Of a stretch of 64,000 nt of DNA, positions 26,610-39,600 are shown piece by piece. The stretch lies in contig CM049310.1 of the NCBI GenBank assembly GCA_026874595.1, positions 21,428,058 through 21,492,057 on the forward strand. Reading direction: 5' to 3'. A program made the translations under genes and the position numbers. The notes below the pieces were generated by a model, which was given only the letters and a program-made list of their open reading frames with translations, did not search any database and was not told the origin of the DNA. The stretch is from Sipunculus nudus. Its lineage: Eukaryota; Annelida; Sipuncula; Golfingiida; Sipunculidae. Positions within the stretch are counted from its first letter, which is position 1, and each line of letters starts with the position of its first letter.

Positions 26610-27030
26610 TAGAGAAAGAAAGAGAAAAAGCAGAGGAGAGAGAGAGAGAGAGAAAGATAGACCTAGACTGCCAGAGAGAGAGAAAGAAAGAGAGGCTCTC
26701 TGGTAATTACTGCCAGACCCAGCCTGACTCAGACACTCACAGTGGCAGTAGGTCAGACCTGAAGGTGTTATGTAACTGCCCAGTACACTGCATTTATACT
26801 GATCTGATGTAAACAATGAAGACATGGTACCTGGAAACTTAAATAAAATCTACAGTTTTTGATCAATTGGTTTCAAATTTCAGATTTCAACAGATGAAAT
26901 GTTAATGTGTACATGCTGTGAAAATTAAATCCACAGCACTAACAGGAAAAATTTGAATATTTATATTTTTTTAAATGGTATCAGGAAAAAAAGAAAAGTA
27001 TTCTCAGCTATAAAACTAATACAGTGTTAA
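25169..27030 (+). repeat. Family C repeat, 5' part (AACAAGGGACCCATGGGTC start)
   Basis: It starts ACAAGGGACCCATGGGTCAC, containing the 12-bp palindrome GACCCATGGGTC, then GGCGCTCAGCTGA. Related starts are at 27033 and 60675, and the text near 25.79 kb (GGCCATGGTTGGTTTATATG) recurs at 27.13 kb. Confidence 0.7.
26543..26601. repeat. (GA)n microsatellite
   Basis: About 58 bp of pure GA, followed by imperfect GA-rich sequence to 26.69 kb. Confidence 0.95.
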
Positions 27031-27032
27031 AA

Positions 27033-30000
27033 CAAGGGACCTATGGGTCACTGTGCTCAGCTGACGTTACCCTTGAAGGTAAAAATCTAAAATAATATCA
27101 AATGGAGATAAAGTGTAAGAGGAAGAGGTAATAGAGGCCATGGTTGGTTTATATGATTGGTTTGGATTGATGAGCAAGAAATTGTTGCAAAAATATTTTG
27201 TGACCTGACCATGTGTTTCCTAATGTTGAAACTAAAGCATGTGAGCAGTTTGTGAAAAAATGATCTGTACTATCACCATGATCATTAGTTGGTTTTTCGA
27301 TTAACTGTTGACATTTCAGTAGTTTACACATTTGTTCAATTGAATCTATTTTTTTGTATAATATATATTATTAAATATATATGTATTTTTTTTATGAAAT
27401 GTATACAGTTGAAATATAGCTAATTAACAACATAAAACAGGGCAAACAAAGCCTGATCTCAAATTCTGCTGAGGCAGGAAAATAATGAACAAATGTTTGT
27501 ATTAAATCCTCATTTTTTTATCACATCAATTATTTTCTAGTTTAAGTTTATATTTCTATACATTTCAATTTAACATATATATCTGAATATAAAAGTTGAT
27601 TCATAATTCTCAATTGCATCATCATAAATCTCAATCTTGTCAGATAACACCACATCATGCATACAAATGTTTATTTATTTTTTACCACAAAAATATATCT
27701 TTTAAATCTGCAAAACAATAAATATCTAAAAATAATACTTGATTTAGATTTCACAATTTTTAATTGTGTCTTTATTTATCCATAATGTGCTTCATATTTT
27801 ATAATAATTTAAGCATACTGATGGGTTCAATTATATTTGTTAAAATCATTTAAAAGAAAATTGATTTCTTTAAAAATGCTACATTACACAACATTGCATC
27901 TTCTGGATTACACCTTGAATTATTTTGCATATCGGAATGGAAACAGCATTACAATTAAGGAGATACAGTGAAAACAATAACAATTACTGCATAACACTTG
28001 GTGGGTTGGGGTTGGGGGGGGGGGGGGGGTGATTCGGGTGGTGATATGAGAATAACTGTACACCTGTCACAGCAGGGGCTCTCCCCCAGTGACTGTAACA
28101 AATCAAAAAACCCTGGCATAGCTGACTTCCAGTGACCTGGAGTGGGACCCTGCATCTGTAATCAGAGCAAGTGACTACAGAAACCATTTGAAAAGCTAAG
28201 AGAAAATGGCCCAGCTTAAATGAACCTCTGTAAATTATAGAAAAATGGACATGAGCTTAAGCATATGGTATGTGTAATAAATGAAACCTTTGGCCTGAAA
28301 CCATTTAGTGATGCACCTAGGGAAAAAATGGGTCTACGGTAAGTGTCATATAAAAGTTCCATTTCATAAACAAATAATGTGTGAAGGTAATTAAATTTTT
28401 CAAAAGTTAAATATATGGCCATATGAGTTAAAAATTAATCCCACAAAGTTTGACCAATATTCCTAATTTTAAAAACTAGGTTTAACAGTGTTATTCACAC
28501 CTAGGCCCCGCCAATTTTAAGAGATATGGATGAAATGCTACCAAGTATTTATATCTTCTTAATTCTTGTCAGTTAGCACTTACATTGAGTCCTAATATTT
28601 TACCATATTTGAATATTAGGATTAAATTCCAGAAAATTTTGTTCTATAAAAAAATCAAAATTGTCCAAGTCTCAACAAAAAGAATTTTTTTAACATAAAA
28701 ATTATAAGCTTTGTCTTGTATATTAGTTCTGTGTATCGAAGCGGTGGGTCAGGGAGGGGTCTCTGTTGTTACTGTTCATCGCTGAAAAAATGTGAAATTA
28801 TAAGATTCATCTTGTTTAGAGTACACGTCTGTCAACAGAATGGGGTGGGGTGGGGGGGGGGGGGGGGGGAGAGAGAAAGGCTCCCTGTAGTATTTATGCT
28901 GGCAGCCTAATCCAGCTCAACAAGAGAGAGGGCTTGCCTGAGTGATGGGATTACATAATAGCCTGGGGAGCATTGAGAGTTGCACTGAATGACCTACAGT
29001 GACCTCAGTGGACTGCTTGACAATGTAGGGGAATACAACAAGAGCCTCCAAACAAATTAAATAACTAGCCTAATTTTGCAGCTTTTATTTTCAAATTTAA
29101 GATTTTAACAGATTAAATCCTTATGTGTACATGCTGTGAAAATAACATCCACAGTACTTACAGGAAAAAAATCGTGCCATGGCCAAAGTTGGGCAAAATT
29201 TAAGGTACTGATTTTATATTTATGCTAATAACTTAAAAAAAATGCATTTTTCAGATCTAATTTTCGGTATACAATTGAATCTTGATTAAATGATGTTATA
29301 TTCCTGAAAAAAAGTCTCAGCCATTCTTATTTTAAGTGAGTAAATATATATCCTGATTTTTTACAAGGTGCATTATGTTTGGGCCTGTAACTTCAACAAA
29401 TTATGCAATAATGACCGAAATTTTGGTATGTACATAGGAAATGTATGGAAGAATATGAATATTAACAATTACATCTAACATTATGCCAATTTTTGGTTTA
29501 CCAGGTAAACAAAAGTAGGGTCATGATGCCAGAAAATACAAATACGTTAAGGCTTCTAAAAAACTTCAATAGCTAGACTAATTTTTAAGCTTATACTTTC
29601 AAATTCAAAATTCATCAGATTAAATCCACATGTAAACTGGCTGTGAAAATTAAATCAAATGTACTTATAAGAAAAAAACATGACATGGTCAATTTAGGCA
29701 AAATTTAAGGTACCTATTTTTTATTTATGCTAATATTTTAAAAAATTTAACAGATTTTGATTTAATTTTGGGTATACAATTTAATTTTGATTAATTAAAG
29801 ATATATTACTGGAAAAAAGTCCATAGCTTTAAAATGTTTTGTTTTAAGTGATCAAATATCTTTCCTGATTTTTTACAAAATGCATTATGTTTGAGCCCAT
29901 AACTTTTTTTAAATCATATAATACAGACCTAATTTCTGACATGTACATAGGAACTATGTAGAGGAATATTTATGGTAAATATGAGGAAAAACAGGTGAGT

Positions 30001-30955
30001 GTTTTCGTAGTTAGGCTGTCCTGAAATGTGAAAATAAGTTTTTAATAAAAAATTGAGGTTTTTCCTAAATTTCCAAAGGAACAAAGTCGCAAAGACCCCG
30101 TTTTCAGCTTGGTAGGAGATCTTGGGGACATCTAAAATTATACCAACAACCTTGGGAGCATAGAGAGCTGCACTGAATGACCAACAGTGACCGCAGTGGA
30201 CTGCTTGACAATGTAAGGGAATACAACAAGAGCCTCCAAAAAAATTCAATAACTAGCCTAATTTTGCAGCTTTTATTTTCAAATTTCAGATTTTAACAGA
30301 TTAAATCCTTATTTGTACATGCTGTGAAAATTAGATCCACAGAACTTACAGGAAAAAAACGTGCCACGGTCAAAGTTGGGCAAAATTTAAGGTACCAATT
30401 TTTTATTTTTGTTAATATTTTAAAAAATTTAAAAGATTTTGATCTAATTTTGGGTATACAATTTAATTTTGATAAAATAAAGTTATATTATCGGAAAAAA
30501 AGTCCATAGCTTTAACATGTTTTGTGTTAAGTGATCAAATGTCTTTCCTGATTTTTTCCAAAATGCATTATGTTTGGGTCCATAACTTTTTTAAATTATA
30601 TAATACAGACCTAATTTCTGGCATGTACATATGAACTATATAGAGGAATATTTATGGTAAATATGAGGAAAAACATATGAGTGGTTTCAATATGAGGCAG
30701 TCCTGAAGTGTGAAAATAGGTTTTTAATAAAAAATTGAGGTTTTCCCTTAATTTCTCAAAGGAACGAAGTCGCAAAGACCTAGTTTTCGGCTTGGTAGGA
30801 GATCTTGGGGACATCTAACATTATGTTGAATTTTGGATTCCTAGGTCTTACGGTTTCAAAACGTGCCACATCGACGGACGGACGGACAGACGGACGGACG
30901 ACGGACAATGGACCACGACTATAGCTCAGATGACTTATAGTCAGCTGAGCTAATT
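27033..30955 (+). repeat. Family C repeat, long composite copy
   Basis: Begins ACAAGGGACCTATGGGTCAC and ends in GGACGGACGGACAGACGG plus the hairpin at 30922-30952. Internally, 28.96-29.26 kb (CTGCACTGAATGACCTACAG type) is repeated at 30.15-30.45 kb, and the TGTACATAGGA block occurs several times. It looks like nested or tandemly expanded copies. Non-coding. Confidence 0.7.
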
Positions 30956-31799
30956 AATCCAAGGATCAAAACACCCAATATATCATACCAGGAGCAAACT
31001 GGAGTTGGGAATGTTTAATTTTATGAACTGAAATAAAGGACCATTAATATAAATTTTGATTATTTAGCCAGTATCATGTAAAAACTGATACAACCATGAG
31101 TTATAAGTCAAACAAATTAAAATCTTTAATGAGCACTTGTCTGAGTAATATTTTAAATTTTTGATATATTTATTTATTATTTTAATTTTGTATTAAATAT
31201 AAACCAACAAGTTAAACACCTGGAAAAGACCTGGAAATTTAGATTAATTTAATATAATTAACTGCATCCTTGTCTATCATTATCTTGCTTCATATAATCC
31301 CTAATAGTAAACAACAATTTATTTTAATTATTTATTTTTCATTTTTATGGTTGAAATGAAATTACCCAATGGTGACTGCATGGTGTCATTTGAAATACAA
31401 TTTTGGCCATCCATGGAAGATCCATAAATGATCAGTAATTGCAATGTAGTCCCCTGTAACTCATTAACTATAAATTCCTTTTCCATTTATTTTTTTAAGT
31501 TCTTATCATAAACCAAGAATTAAAAAAAAAGTTTATTGTTATGTTTATAGCCTAAACAAATACTAGTGGAGGGGGTTGGACAGTTAGATCCAGTTGAAGC
31601 CACCCAAGAGCTGGCTGGCTGCAGAGTGCCTCGCTTCAAGCATGCACAATTGGCCTGAAAGGTCAATGTGGGGACATAAAAGAGGGGCTTCAGTACAGCC
31701 AAGGTGTGATATGGTCTCATAAAAACTTTCATAAAAGCTAGTTTTTGACCAATTCCTTTTATAACTTCAGAATTTAGAAGCTAAAATCCTTACGTGTGC

Positions 31800-32485
31800 A
31801 AGATATGAAAATTAAATCAACAGTGCTTACAGGGAAAAAACATGCCATGGCAAAAGTTACAGGAAAAAAACGTGCCATGGTCAAATTTGGGCAAAATTTA
31901 AGGTACTGATTTTATATTTATGCTAATAACTTATAAAACTTGAAAAATTCAGAACTAATTTTGGGAATACAATTGAATTTTGATTATTTAAAGTAGTATT
32001 ACTGAAAAAAAATTCCTACCTTTAACACTTTTGGTCTTAAGTGACAAAATATCTTTCCTCATTTTTTTACAAAGTCCATTATGTTTGGGCCCATAACTTT
32101 TTTAAATTAAATAATACTGACTTAATTTCTGGCATGTACATAGGAACCATATAGAGGAATATTTATGGTAAAAATGAAGAAAACCAGATGAGTGGTTTTG
32201 ATATTAGGCAGTCCTGAAGTGTGAAAATAGATTTCTAATAAAAAATTGAGGTTTTTCCTTAATATCTCAATGGAACGAAGTCATATTGACCCAATTTTTG
32301 ACATGGTAGGAGATTTTGGAGACATCTAACTGTGTGCCAAATTTCAGATTCATAGGTCCAATGGTGTCGAAATGTGCCAGTCACAGGACGGACATCCGGA
32401 CAGATGGACGAACGGACAGACGGACGGACGATGGACAATGGACCACAACTATAGCTCAGATGACTTATAGTCAGCTAAGCTAAAA
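31800..32485 (+). repeat. Family C repeat copy, 3' part
   Basis: Matches 30.3-30.95 kb block by block, including CGTGCCATGGTCAAA and GGTAGGAGATTTTGG, and closes with a GGACGGACGAT stretch and the hairpin at 32452-32483. Confidence 0.8.
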
Positions 32486-32984
32486 ACTTGATTAATGCTA
32501 CCTGAATAAACTTTAACAAAAAAACTCATCTGGTTACTTGATAATCTGATAATAACAGCTACAGGATCACACATAGCTTATTTAAACTGTAATAGAATAT
32601 TGTGAATCTTCTGTAAATATCCTAAGAAATTTTGTCTCAAGTAGTTGGTATGTGAATTTGTAACAAAAGATATAACATTTCCAGTGTGACCACAAAATTT
32701 GTAATCCTGTGTTAGACCACAAGAGGACAGCACATGTCAAGATGGAAGCTGTCTGATCAATGACACTGAATGAAAGTTACATTTCATCTGTTCTTATGTC
32801 TGCATGTATGATAACTCTCCCCTTCAGGGATAAGGATATTGCAACTAGGTTTGTTTGTATGTATGTATCTATGCATGTATGTCTATCCACGCCTGTAACT
32901 CAAAAGTCTACAGCACATTACCACAGTTTACAGTGGTAGGTCTCTATATATATATACAATATATCACCCCTTCTTAATTATGAT

Positions 32985-33066
32985 CCAAAGCCTGAAGCCA
33001 GATTCTGGAATTCATGTTCACTCTGTAGTCCAGTGCCTTAACCACTGGGCTATGTCCTACTCCCCG
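32985..33066 (-). repeat. tRNA-derived SINE fragment
   Basis: The minus strand reads TAGCCCAGTGGTTAAGGCAC, a good tRNA A box with the usual D-loop spacing. The B box is decayed and no acceptor stem can be formed, so it is not a functional tRNA. Confidence 0.45.
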
Positions 33067-33427
33067 TATCTCCTAAAGGAATGGATTGGATGAAAGTTAG
33101 TTGAGAGGTGGATGTAAGGGCAAAAGATATGCTGACCAAGATTTAAGTCTGAAGAAGAATGAGCCACTTGTTAAATTAATGATCCATTAAACAAGCCTCA
33201 CATGGTACAATGTATTTTGACAATGTTCTATGCTGTGATACACTATGATTTCCATTATATGCTGCTACTATAACAAACAACTGCATGAAATTATAGCATG
33301 TTGTGGCATAGGATGATTCCTGGCTGCTCTCACCCACCATGATTTTGAATGTTTTCTGGCAATATCAAAGAAAATAGCTGAAAATTGTAGGAAATCAGAC
33401 CATGAGAGGCCTGCTTTGTGAACTTAC

Positions 33428-33664
33428 ATGAGTTGTGAGAGCATCATCAGGTTTCTCTGCCACACAGGACAGCACATTGACAGACACGTCTGTATCGTAG
33501 ACTTTGCCGTGTTCAGAGTGACTGGAGGCATACCCTGACGACCCAGACAGCACCTGTTCCAGTGTGTTCAGCTTCCTCCTCAGGTTCTGCAGTGTGTCGT
33601 TGGACAGCTGTCTCTGTATCTGCATCGTCTCCTGGTGCTGCATCATCTTCTGCTTCAGCTGCTC
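33428..33664 (-). CDS. CNTRL: CNTRL exon 24 (C-terminal coiled coil and tail)
   Basis: 237 bp, 79 residues, acceptor taacag, donor gtaagt. It codes EQLKQKMMQHQETMQIQRQL, then LSNDTLQNLRRKLNTLEQVL, matching human QLRHCMSKQAEV and TEGTLHSLRRQVDALGELV, followed by a Ser/Gly-rich tail (SGSSGYASSHSEHG) like the human SADSASSPSLS tail. If the donor is not used, translation continues ten residues to a TGA or other stop at 33395-33397. If it is used, the gene continues downstream. The human protein ends soon after this region, so either fits. Confidence 0.88.
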
Positions 33665-36600
33665 CTGTTAAAGTGAATTCAAATGTTTTACTGTGCATAC
33701 TACCAACCTGATTATAAAATCTTTCAAATGTTTGAAACTATGTGAAAGAAGCATTAAAAAAGTAAAATATGCATAATTTAAAATATATGCATAATCTAAC
33801 CTAATCTGTACGCATGTCACCTAGATGATGATGCTGTTTCTGATAAAGCTTCATGATATATATGTGTAGTGTGTTGAGGAGATAAGCCTTATGAATCTCA
33901 TCTTTTTGCACATTTCAGTGATTGAAAAAAAGGTGAGCCCTCATAACTATTTTCTCTCTAACACACACAGATACACACACATAGTTCTAAAAACAGGGAT
34001 GATTTTCAAATGAAAATATACAAATGTGTCTTTTAAGTATGAAACTCAATCAATGTACAGTGTTATGGGGTGACATAAAAAAGGACCAATGTTTTTCACT
34101 AGTGAAGCTTGCTTTTCTAGCAAAGCAGTTGGTACGTCGGACTTGTGCGCCATCGACATGGGTTCGAATCCCGGATCGGCCCAGAATTTTCCCCTGAGCA
34201 ATTTGTCTTTGTAACAAAATGGGGGCTCGTCCAATGTGATGGTAAAACTTTGTCGCCCAGGGAATAAGCTCAGCAAAGTGTGACTCCTGGAATAATTAGT
34301 CTTGCTCTGATAGCAGAACACTCTTAAGAGGGGGTGTGTTACAGGGTGACATAAAAGCAAACTGAACTCTCGCTAGTGAAGTTTGCTTTTCTAGTGAAGT
34401 GGTTAGTACACCGAACTTGTGCGCCACTGACATGGGTTCAAATCCCAGATCAGCCCAGAATTTTCCCCTGAGCAATTTGTCTTCGTAACAACAGAAGTAG
34501 ATGAATGGTGTAAATTTGGAGTGAGCAGGCACTGTGACATAACCTTAAATTTGTACTTTAAAATGATACACAAGAAATTTTCTGTTAATGAAGACAGACA
34601 CAATACTGGCTGTCAAGGATAGAAGGTGTACCCCTAAATATGAGACTTATTTGGCAAATATAGGTAAAATGCAGAGGTGTATGACAGAGAGTGGTCAGTA
34701 CTGAGAGACTTGATGACAGACCTTGAGGAAGTCTTGTTTCTGTACCATATGTCCCTGCAGCGCCTCCTTGGATGCCTGAAGATCCTCCAGCTGTGCCCGC
34801 TTTGAAGCTGCTGCTGTGCTTGCTCTGATCTAAAATCACATACATCCATCAGTTAATAATTTACCTAACTCAGAAATATAACTTTTACACATGACAACAC
34901 TGATATGAGGATTGTGCTTATGGGAGCACTCAAGTCCTTATAAAGCTAATCTATTACTTGAGAACAAAATGAGTAAATGAGCACATGCAGACCTATACCG
35001 GTATATTAAAACATATACAGACAGTATTTATGAAGTTACTTATAAGGCCTATAAAGTTTTTTTTGTTAATCTAAATAAGGTAGGTGTACTAAGACATATG
35101 TACCACAGCATCTAATCTTATCAATTGCTCAGGCATACATTCTGAGTGTTTATATCAAGGCATACAGGAAAACCTTTAATGAATCACATCTGCACGTTAT
35201 CATGTTGAGGCAAACCTTGTCCATAACACACAAAGCTCAGGTTATTTTTAGTAACAGATTAAAATGTGTCTTGAAACAGGAACCTGCTTCCATAATGTTG
35301 CTGCCCTAGATCATACATACACAAAATCATGGTTCTTGCAGATTGACCTGAAGCTTCCTTTCCACTGAGAATCACTAGTATGTGATGTTTTCATTCTCAA
35401 TGAGTGTCACAATCATCATGGACAGCAGTACAATCATATGTTAAAAATAATGTAATAGAATTCTGCTCCCAGTGGTTAACAGTGGTGCCAAAAACCATAA
35501 AATGCCCCCCCCCCCTGTGTTTATTTGAACAGGAACATACATCAATATCTGATTTTGGAAAAGTGTTCAAACTCTCTCAACCTTAGAGTCTCATTACCTT
35601 AAATTCCTTAAATTATTCTTAAGATACCTTGCAATACATATTCACACAAACACACACTCAAGCTGAACCTAAAACAATAACCCCTTCTTTTGCTTGGGGC
35701 AGGGTTAATCACCAATCATGACCTACCGTGTTGAGATTATCTTTAAGGTTCTCCAGACACTGCTGAATGTCTTCCTTTTGTTCATGAAGTTCCGCTGCCT
35801 CCTCCTCTGCATCTATACGAGATTTCTCAAGCTCAGCCAAGCCATGGCTCACCTCCTGTCAATAAAACAAGCCATGCCCACATGATTATACTGTATATCT
35901 TCAGTACATTAAACATCCAAATAACACATCCTTATGTGAAACCAGCATAAAATATATATTTTTAGATGCCTGAAGTCTATGGCAGCTTTGTGTGCCATAG
36001 GCTGAGGGCTTATATTTGACACAAGGGATCATACAATTTAAGACATACAAGACCCTCATTAAGTATAAGAATACATGTGAACTAAACCATATAATAGGGT
36101 GTTAACATATATTTCATTACAATTTATTAGCTACAAGAAGCCTGTAGCCAAAATGAATTCAAATGATTAACTAGTTCATTGTTCTTTGCTTTTTCAGCAT
36201 GAAGAAATATATTTCAGCCCAAAGGATTGATAACCATGCTCGCATCAACTGATCCTGATTTTAAGAACCTGCTTTTAACCTTTGCAAATTTGCATTACAT
36301 GTATTTCAATTTCATAATTTCTACCATATTGGTAACCTATTTAGGCCAGGCCCAGACTTACAGCTTTGATATCTGTCTTCAGCTCCTTCAGTGTATTCTC
36401 TAGTTTCTGTTCTCCATTCTGTACCTCCTCAAGGATCTTCAGCTGGAAAGATTCATAATCATAAAACCAAACTATTAAGATGAAAATAAAATAGACCAAT
36501 ATATGTACCATCATGACCAAAAATACATTATCAATACCATGTGCTTTTTCCTGTAATACCATTCTTAAAAATATTGATATCCTTTTATATACTGTGGTTG

Positions 36601-39600
36601 GTCTTCAAGGTTTAAAATTTGTGATATTCATGAATAGGAAATTATTGCAAAAATAAAACCTTCTTGAATGGGACACCCAACCTACAGAGAACAATATTCC
36701 TACTGTGTACCCTCACCAACTGGTATTTCATGTACCATATCAGTGCCTGTAACTTCAAAAGTAGAAATGGTAAAGACTGATAATATGAATGCATGTAGGC
36801 CTAATAATAGATCTTTCTGTGTTATCTGTAAATCAAACCCTAGAGAAATACTGGAAAAGTTTAACCTCAGGAATATGAAGCCAACCACAGTATGTGTAAT
36901 TGTTAACGACACAGAACTCTGACAACATTCTATGAACCATCACTGATCACTTTATGATCCCTTATTACTATCTCATCTGGTATTACTGCTACTGATGGAA
37001 GAAATGAATATGCTGAAAAACCATGATCATGCAGCACTCTGATAATGGCTTTTAAATGGACATTAAATACCTTTGAACAAAAAGGTGTTTTAGCTGATAT
37101 GCTGGCCAGATAGTGTTTTTCAAATGATTATGAATTTGTGTGATGATAAAAAGATTCTGGAGTAACCAATGAAAGATATTAAAGTTAGCACTTTGTTCAA
37201 TCCATATCTGGAGAGCTTATCACTCATTATATATGACTGAATATTCATGCTATCTGAATAATTAACAAACTAGATGTGTTGGAATGACACGAATGCCCCC
37301 GCCTTGGGCAAATTAGAAATATTTATAAAATTTTGAAAATTTTTTTTTCAAGTTCAGGAGGTGTCATATGGTCAAAAGTAGGTCAACAAGGGCAAAATGC
37401 AAACTCGATCTGTAACGGGTCATTATCAAGAAACACACCAAAAATCATGCCAGTATATGCAGGCATTGTGAAAAAAAGTCCATACATGTGCATTTTCCAT
37501 AAAAATTTCTGTCTTAAATGAAATTTTCTATGTTTAGGAGCCGTAAAACAATCAAAAGTAGGTCAACCTGGATGAAACGCGAACTCGATCTGTAACTGTC
37601 ATTATCTGCCCACACATAAAAAATCAGGGTGGTATCTGCAGGCATTGAGGAAAAAAAGTCAGTACATATGCATTTGCTATGAAAATTTATATTTTTCATG
37701 AAACTTTCTATGTTCAGGTACAGTCAAATGGTCAAAAGTAGGTCAACTGAGACAAAACAAGAACTCAATCTGTAACTGGTCATTATCTGCCTACACACCA
37801 AAAATCAGGCCCGTATCTGCAGGCACTGCGAAAAAAAGTCCATACATGTGCACTTTTTTATGAAATTTTCTATGTTAGAGCACCGTCAAACGGTCAAAAA
37901 TGGGTCAACTGGGACAAAACGTGAACTTGATCTATTACTGGTCATTATCTGCCCACACACCAAAAATCAGGCCAATATCTGCAGGTATTGCAAAGAAAAG
38001 TCTGTACAAGTGTATTTGTCATGAAAATTTATATTTTACATGAAATTTTCTATGTTCAGGAGCCGTAAAACAGTCAAAAGTAGGTCAACTGGGACGAAAT
38101 GCAAACTCCATCTGTAACTGGTCAATATCTGCCGACACACCAAAAATAAGGCCAATATCTGCAGGCATTGCGAAAAAAAGTCCGTACATGTGTATTTGTC
38201 ATGAAATTTCATATTTTTCATGAAATTTTCTATGTTCAGGAGCCGTAAAACGGTCTAAAGTAGGTCAACCGGGATGAAACGCGAACTAGATCTGTAACTG
38301 GTCTATATCTGCATACACACCAAAAATCAGGCCAATACCTGCAGGCATTGCGAAAAAAAGTCTGTACATGTGTATCTGTCATGAATATTTCTATTTTTCA
38401 TGAAATTTTCTAAGTTTAGGAGCCGTAAAATGGTCAAAAAATGGTCAACCGGGACGAAACGAGAACTCGATCTGTAACTGGTCTATATCTGCCCACACAC
38501 CAAAAATCAGGCCAATATCTGAAGGCATTGCGAAAAAAAGTCTGTACATGTGTATCTGTCATAAATATTTCTATTTTTCATGAAATTTTCTAAGTTTAGG
38601 AGCCCTAAAAGGGTCTAAAGTAGGTCAACCGGGACGAAACGTGAACTCGATCTGTAACTGGTCTATATCTGCCCACACAACAAAAATCAGGCCAATATCT
38701 GCAGGCATTGCGAAAAAAAGTCTGTACAACTGTTTGATTTCGGAAGGACGGAATGACGGACATGGGTAAAACTATATGCCCCGGCCACTTTGTGGCGGGG
38801 GCATAAAAAAGGTGAAAAAATACCGGATTTACTCTGATACTAACTTTGACTTGTACCTCCTGAAGCTCCGCTCTGGTAACAGAGAGTTCCTCCTGCAGCT
38901 CCTCTATCTGCTTCTCATTTACCCGGCTGGTGGTTTCTAGTTCTCTGATCTGTATCCTGTGCTGTGCTTTCAGCTGCTGTTGGTCCTTTAGACAGTTTAA
39001 TGAGACAGTACAGTGATTGCTTCAGGATAGAAAATGCTGGAATGGTAGTACAATCTACAGTGGTTACTGTGCTATATTATTTGTGTTACCTCCTCCCAGT
39101 TGAATATGTTTTTGTTGACACTGGTTGACTGGTCCTTTGATGGCTTTTTAATATTTCAGCAACTTAACTCAAAAAAGTTGACAGGATTTTGAAAACACTC
39201 ACTGAACCATCCATAAATACAATATAGATAGATTAACAGCTGATTCAGAGAGGGATACTTGAATTTCCATGAACAGACACACTTTTAAATATATATTTTA
39301 CAAGTAAACCTAGGAAAAATACTAAGTTAAAAGACACATACCTTTAATTTATCATCCAGTTGCCTGTTCAAGTGACTTATTTCTAATTCTAGCTGAGCAA
39401 TGGTTCTTGAGGCTGACTCATGATCCTGTCAATCATAAAAATACTAAAATCAATAATTTGTATGTGTGGGAATGTGCCAATTATGTACACAGGTGGGCCT
39501 GGAATTTTAATGTATGAGAGAGGGGCCTGCATTAGACAGGTAAACATATTTAAATAGATTCAATGTAATTCCTCAACTGATTATGATGTAATGTAACCAC

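Noticed and set aside
26543-26825. A Ser/Leu-rich minus-strand frame
   Set aside because: It is the translation of the (GA)n microsatellite and its degenerate flank.
34118-34182. Possible functional tRNA gene
   Set aside because: A and B boxes are present, but acceptor and anticodon stems cannot be formed and the sequence runs into a SINE body that is repeated 277 bp later.
37268-38806. Regular repeats that could be taken for a CRISPR-like array
   Set aside because: Units of 180 bp repeat as a whole, with no short repeat plus unique spacer pattern, and the host is a eukaryote.
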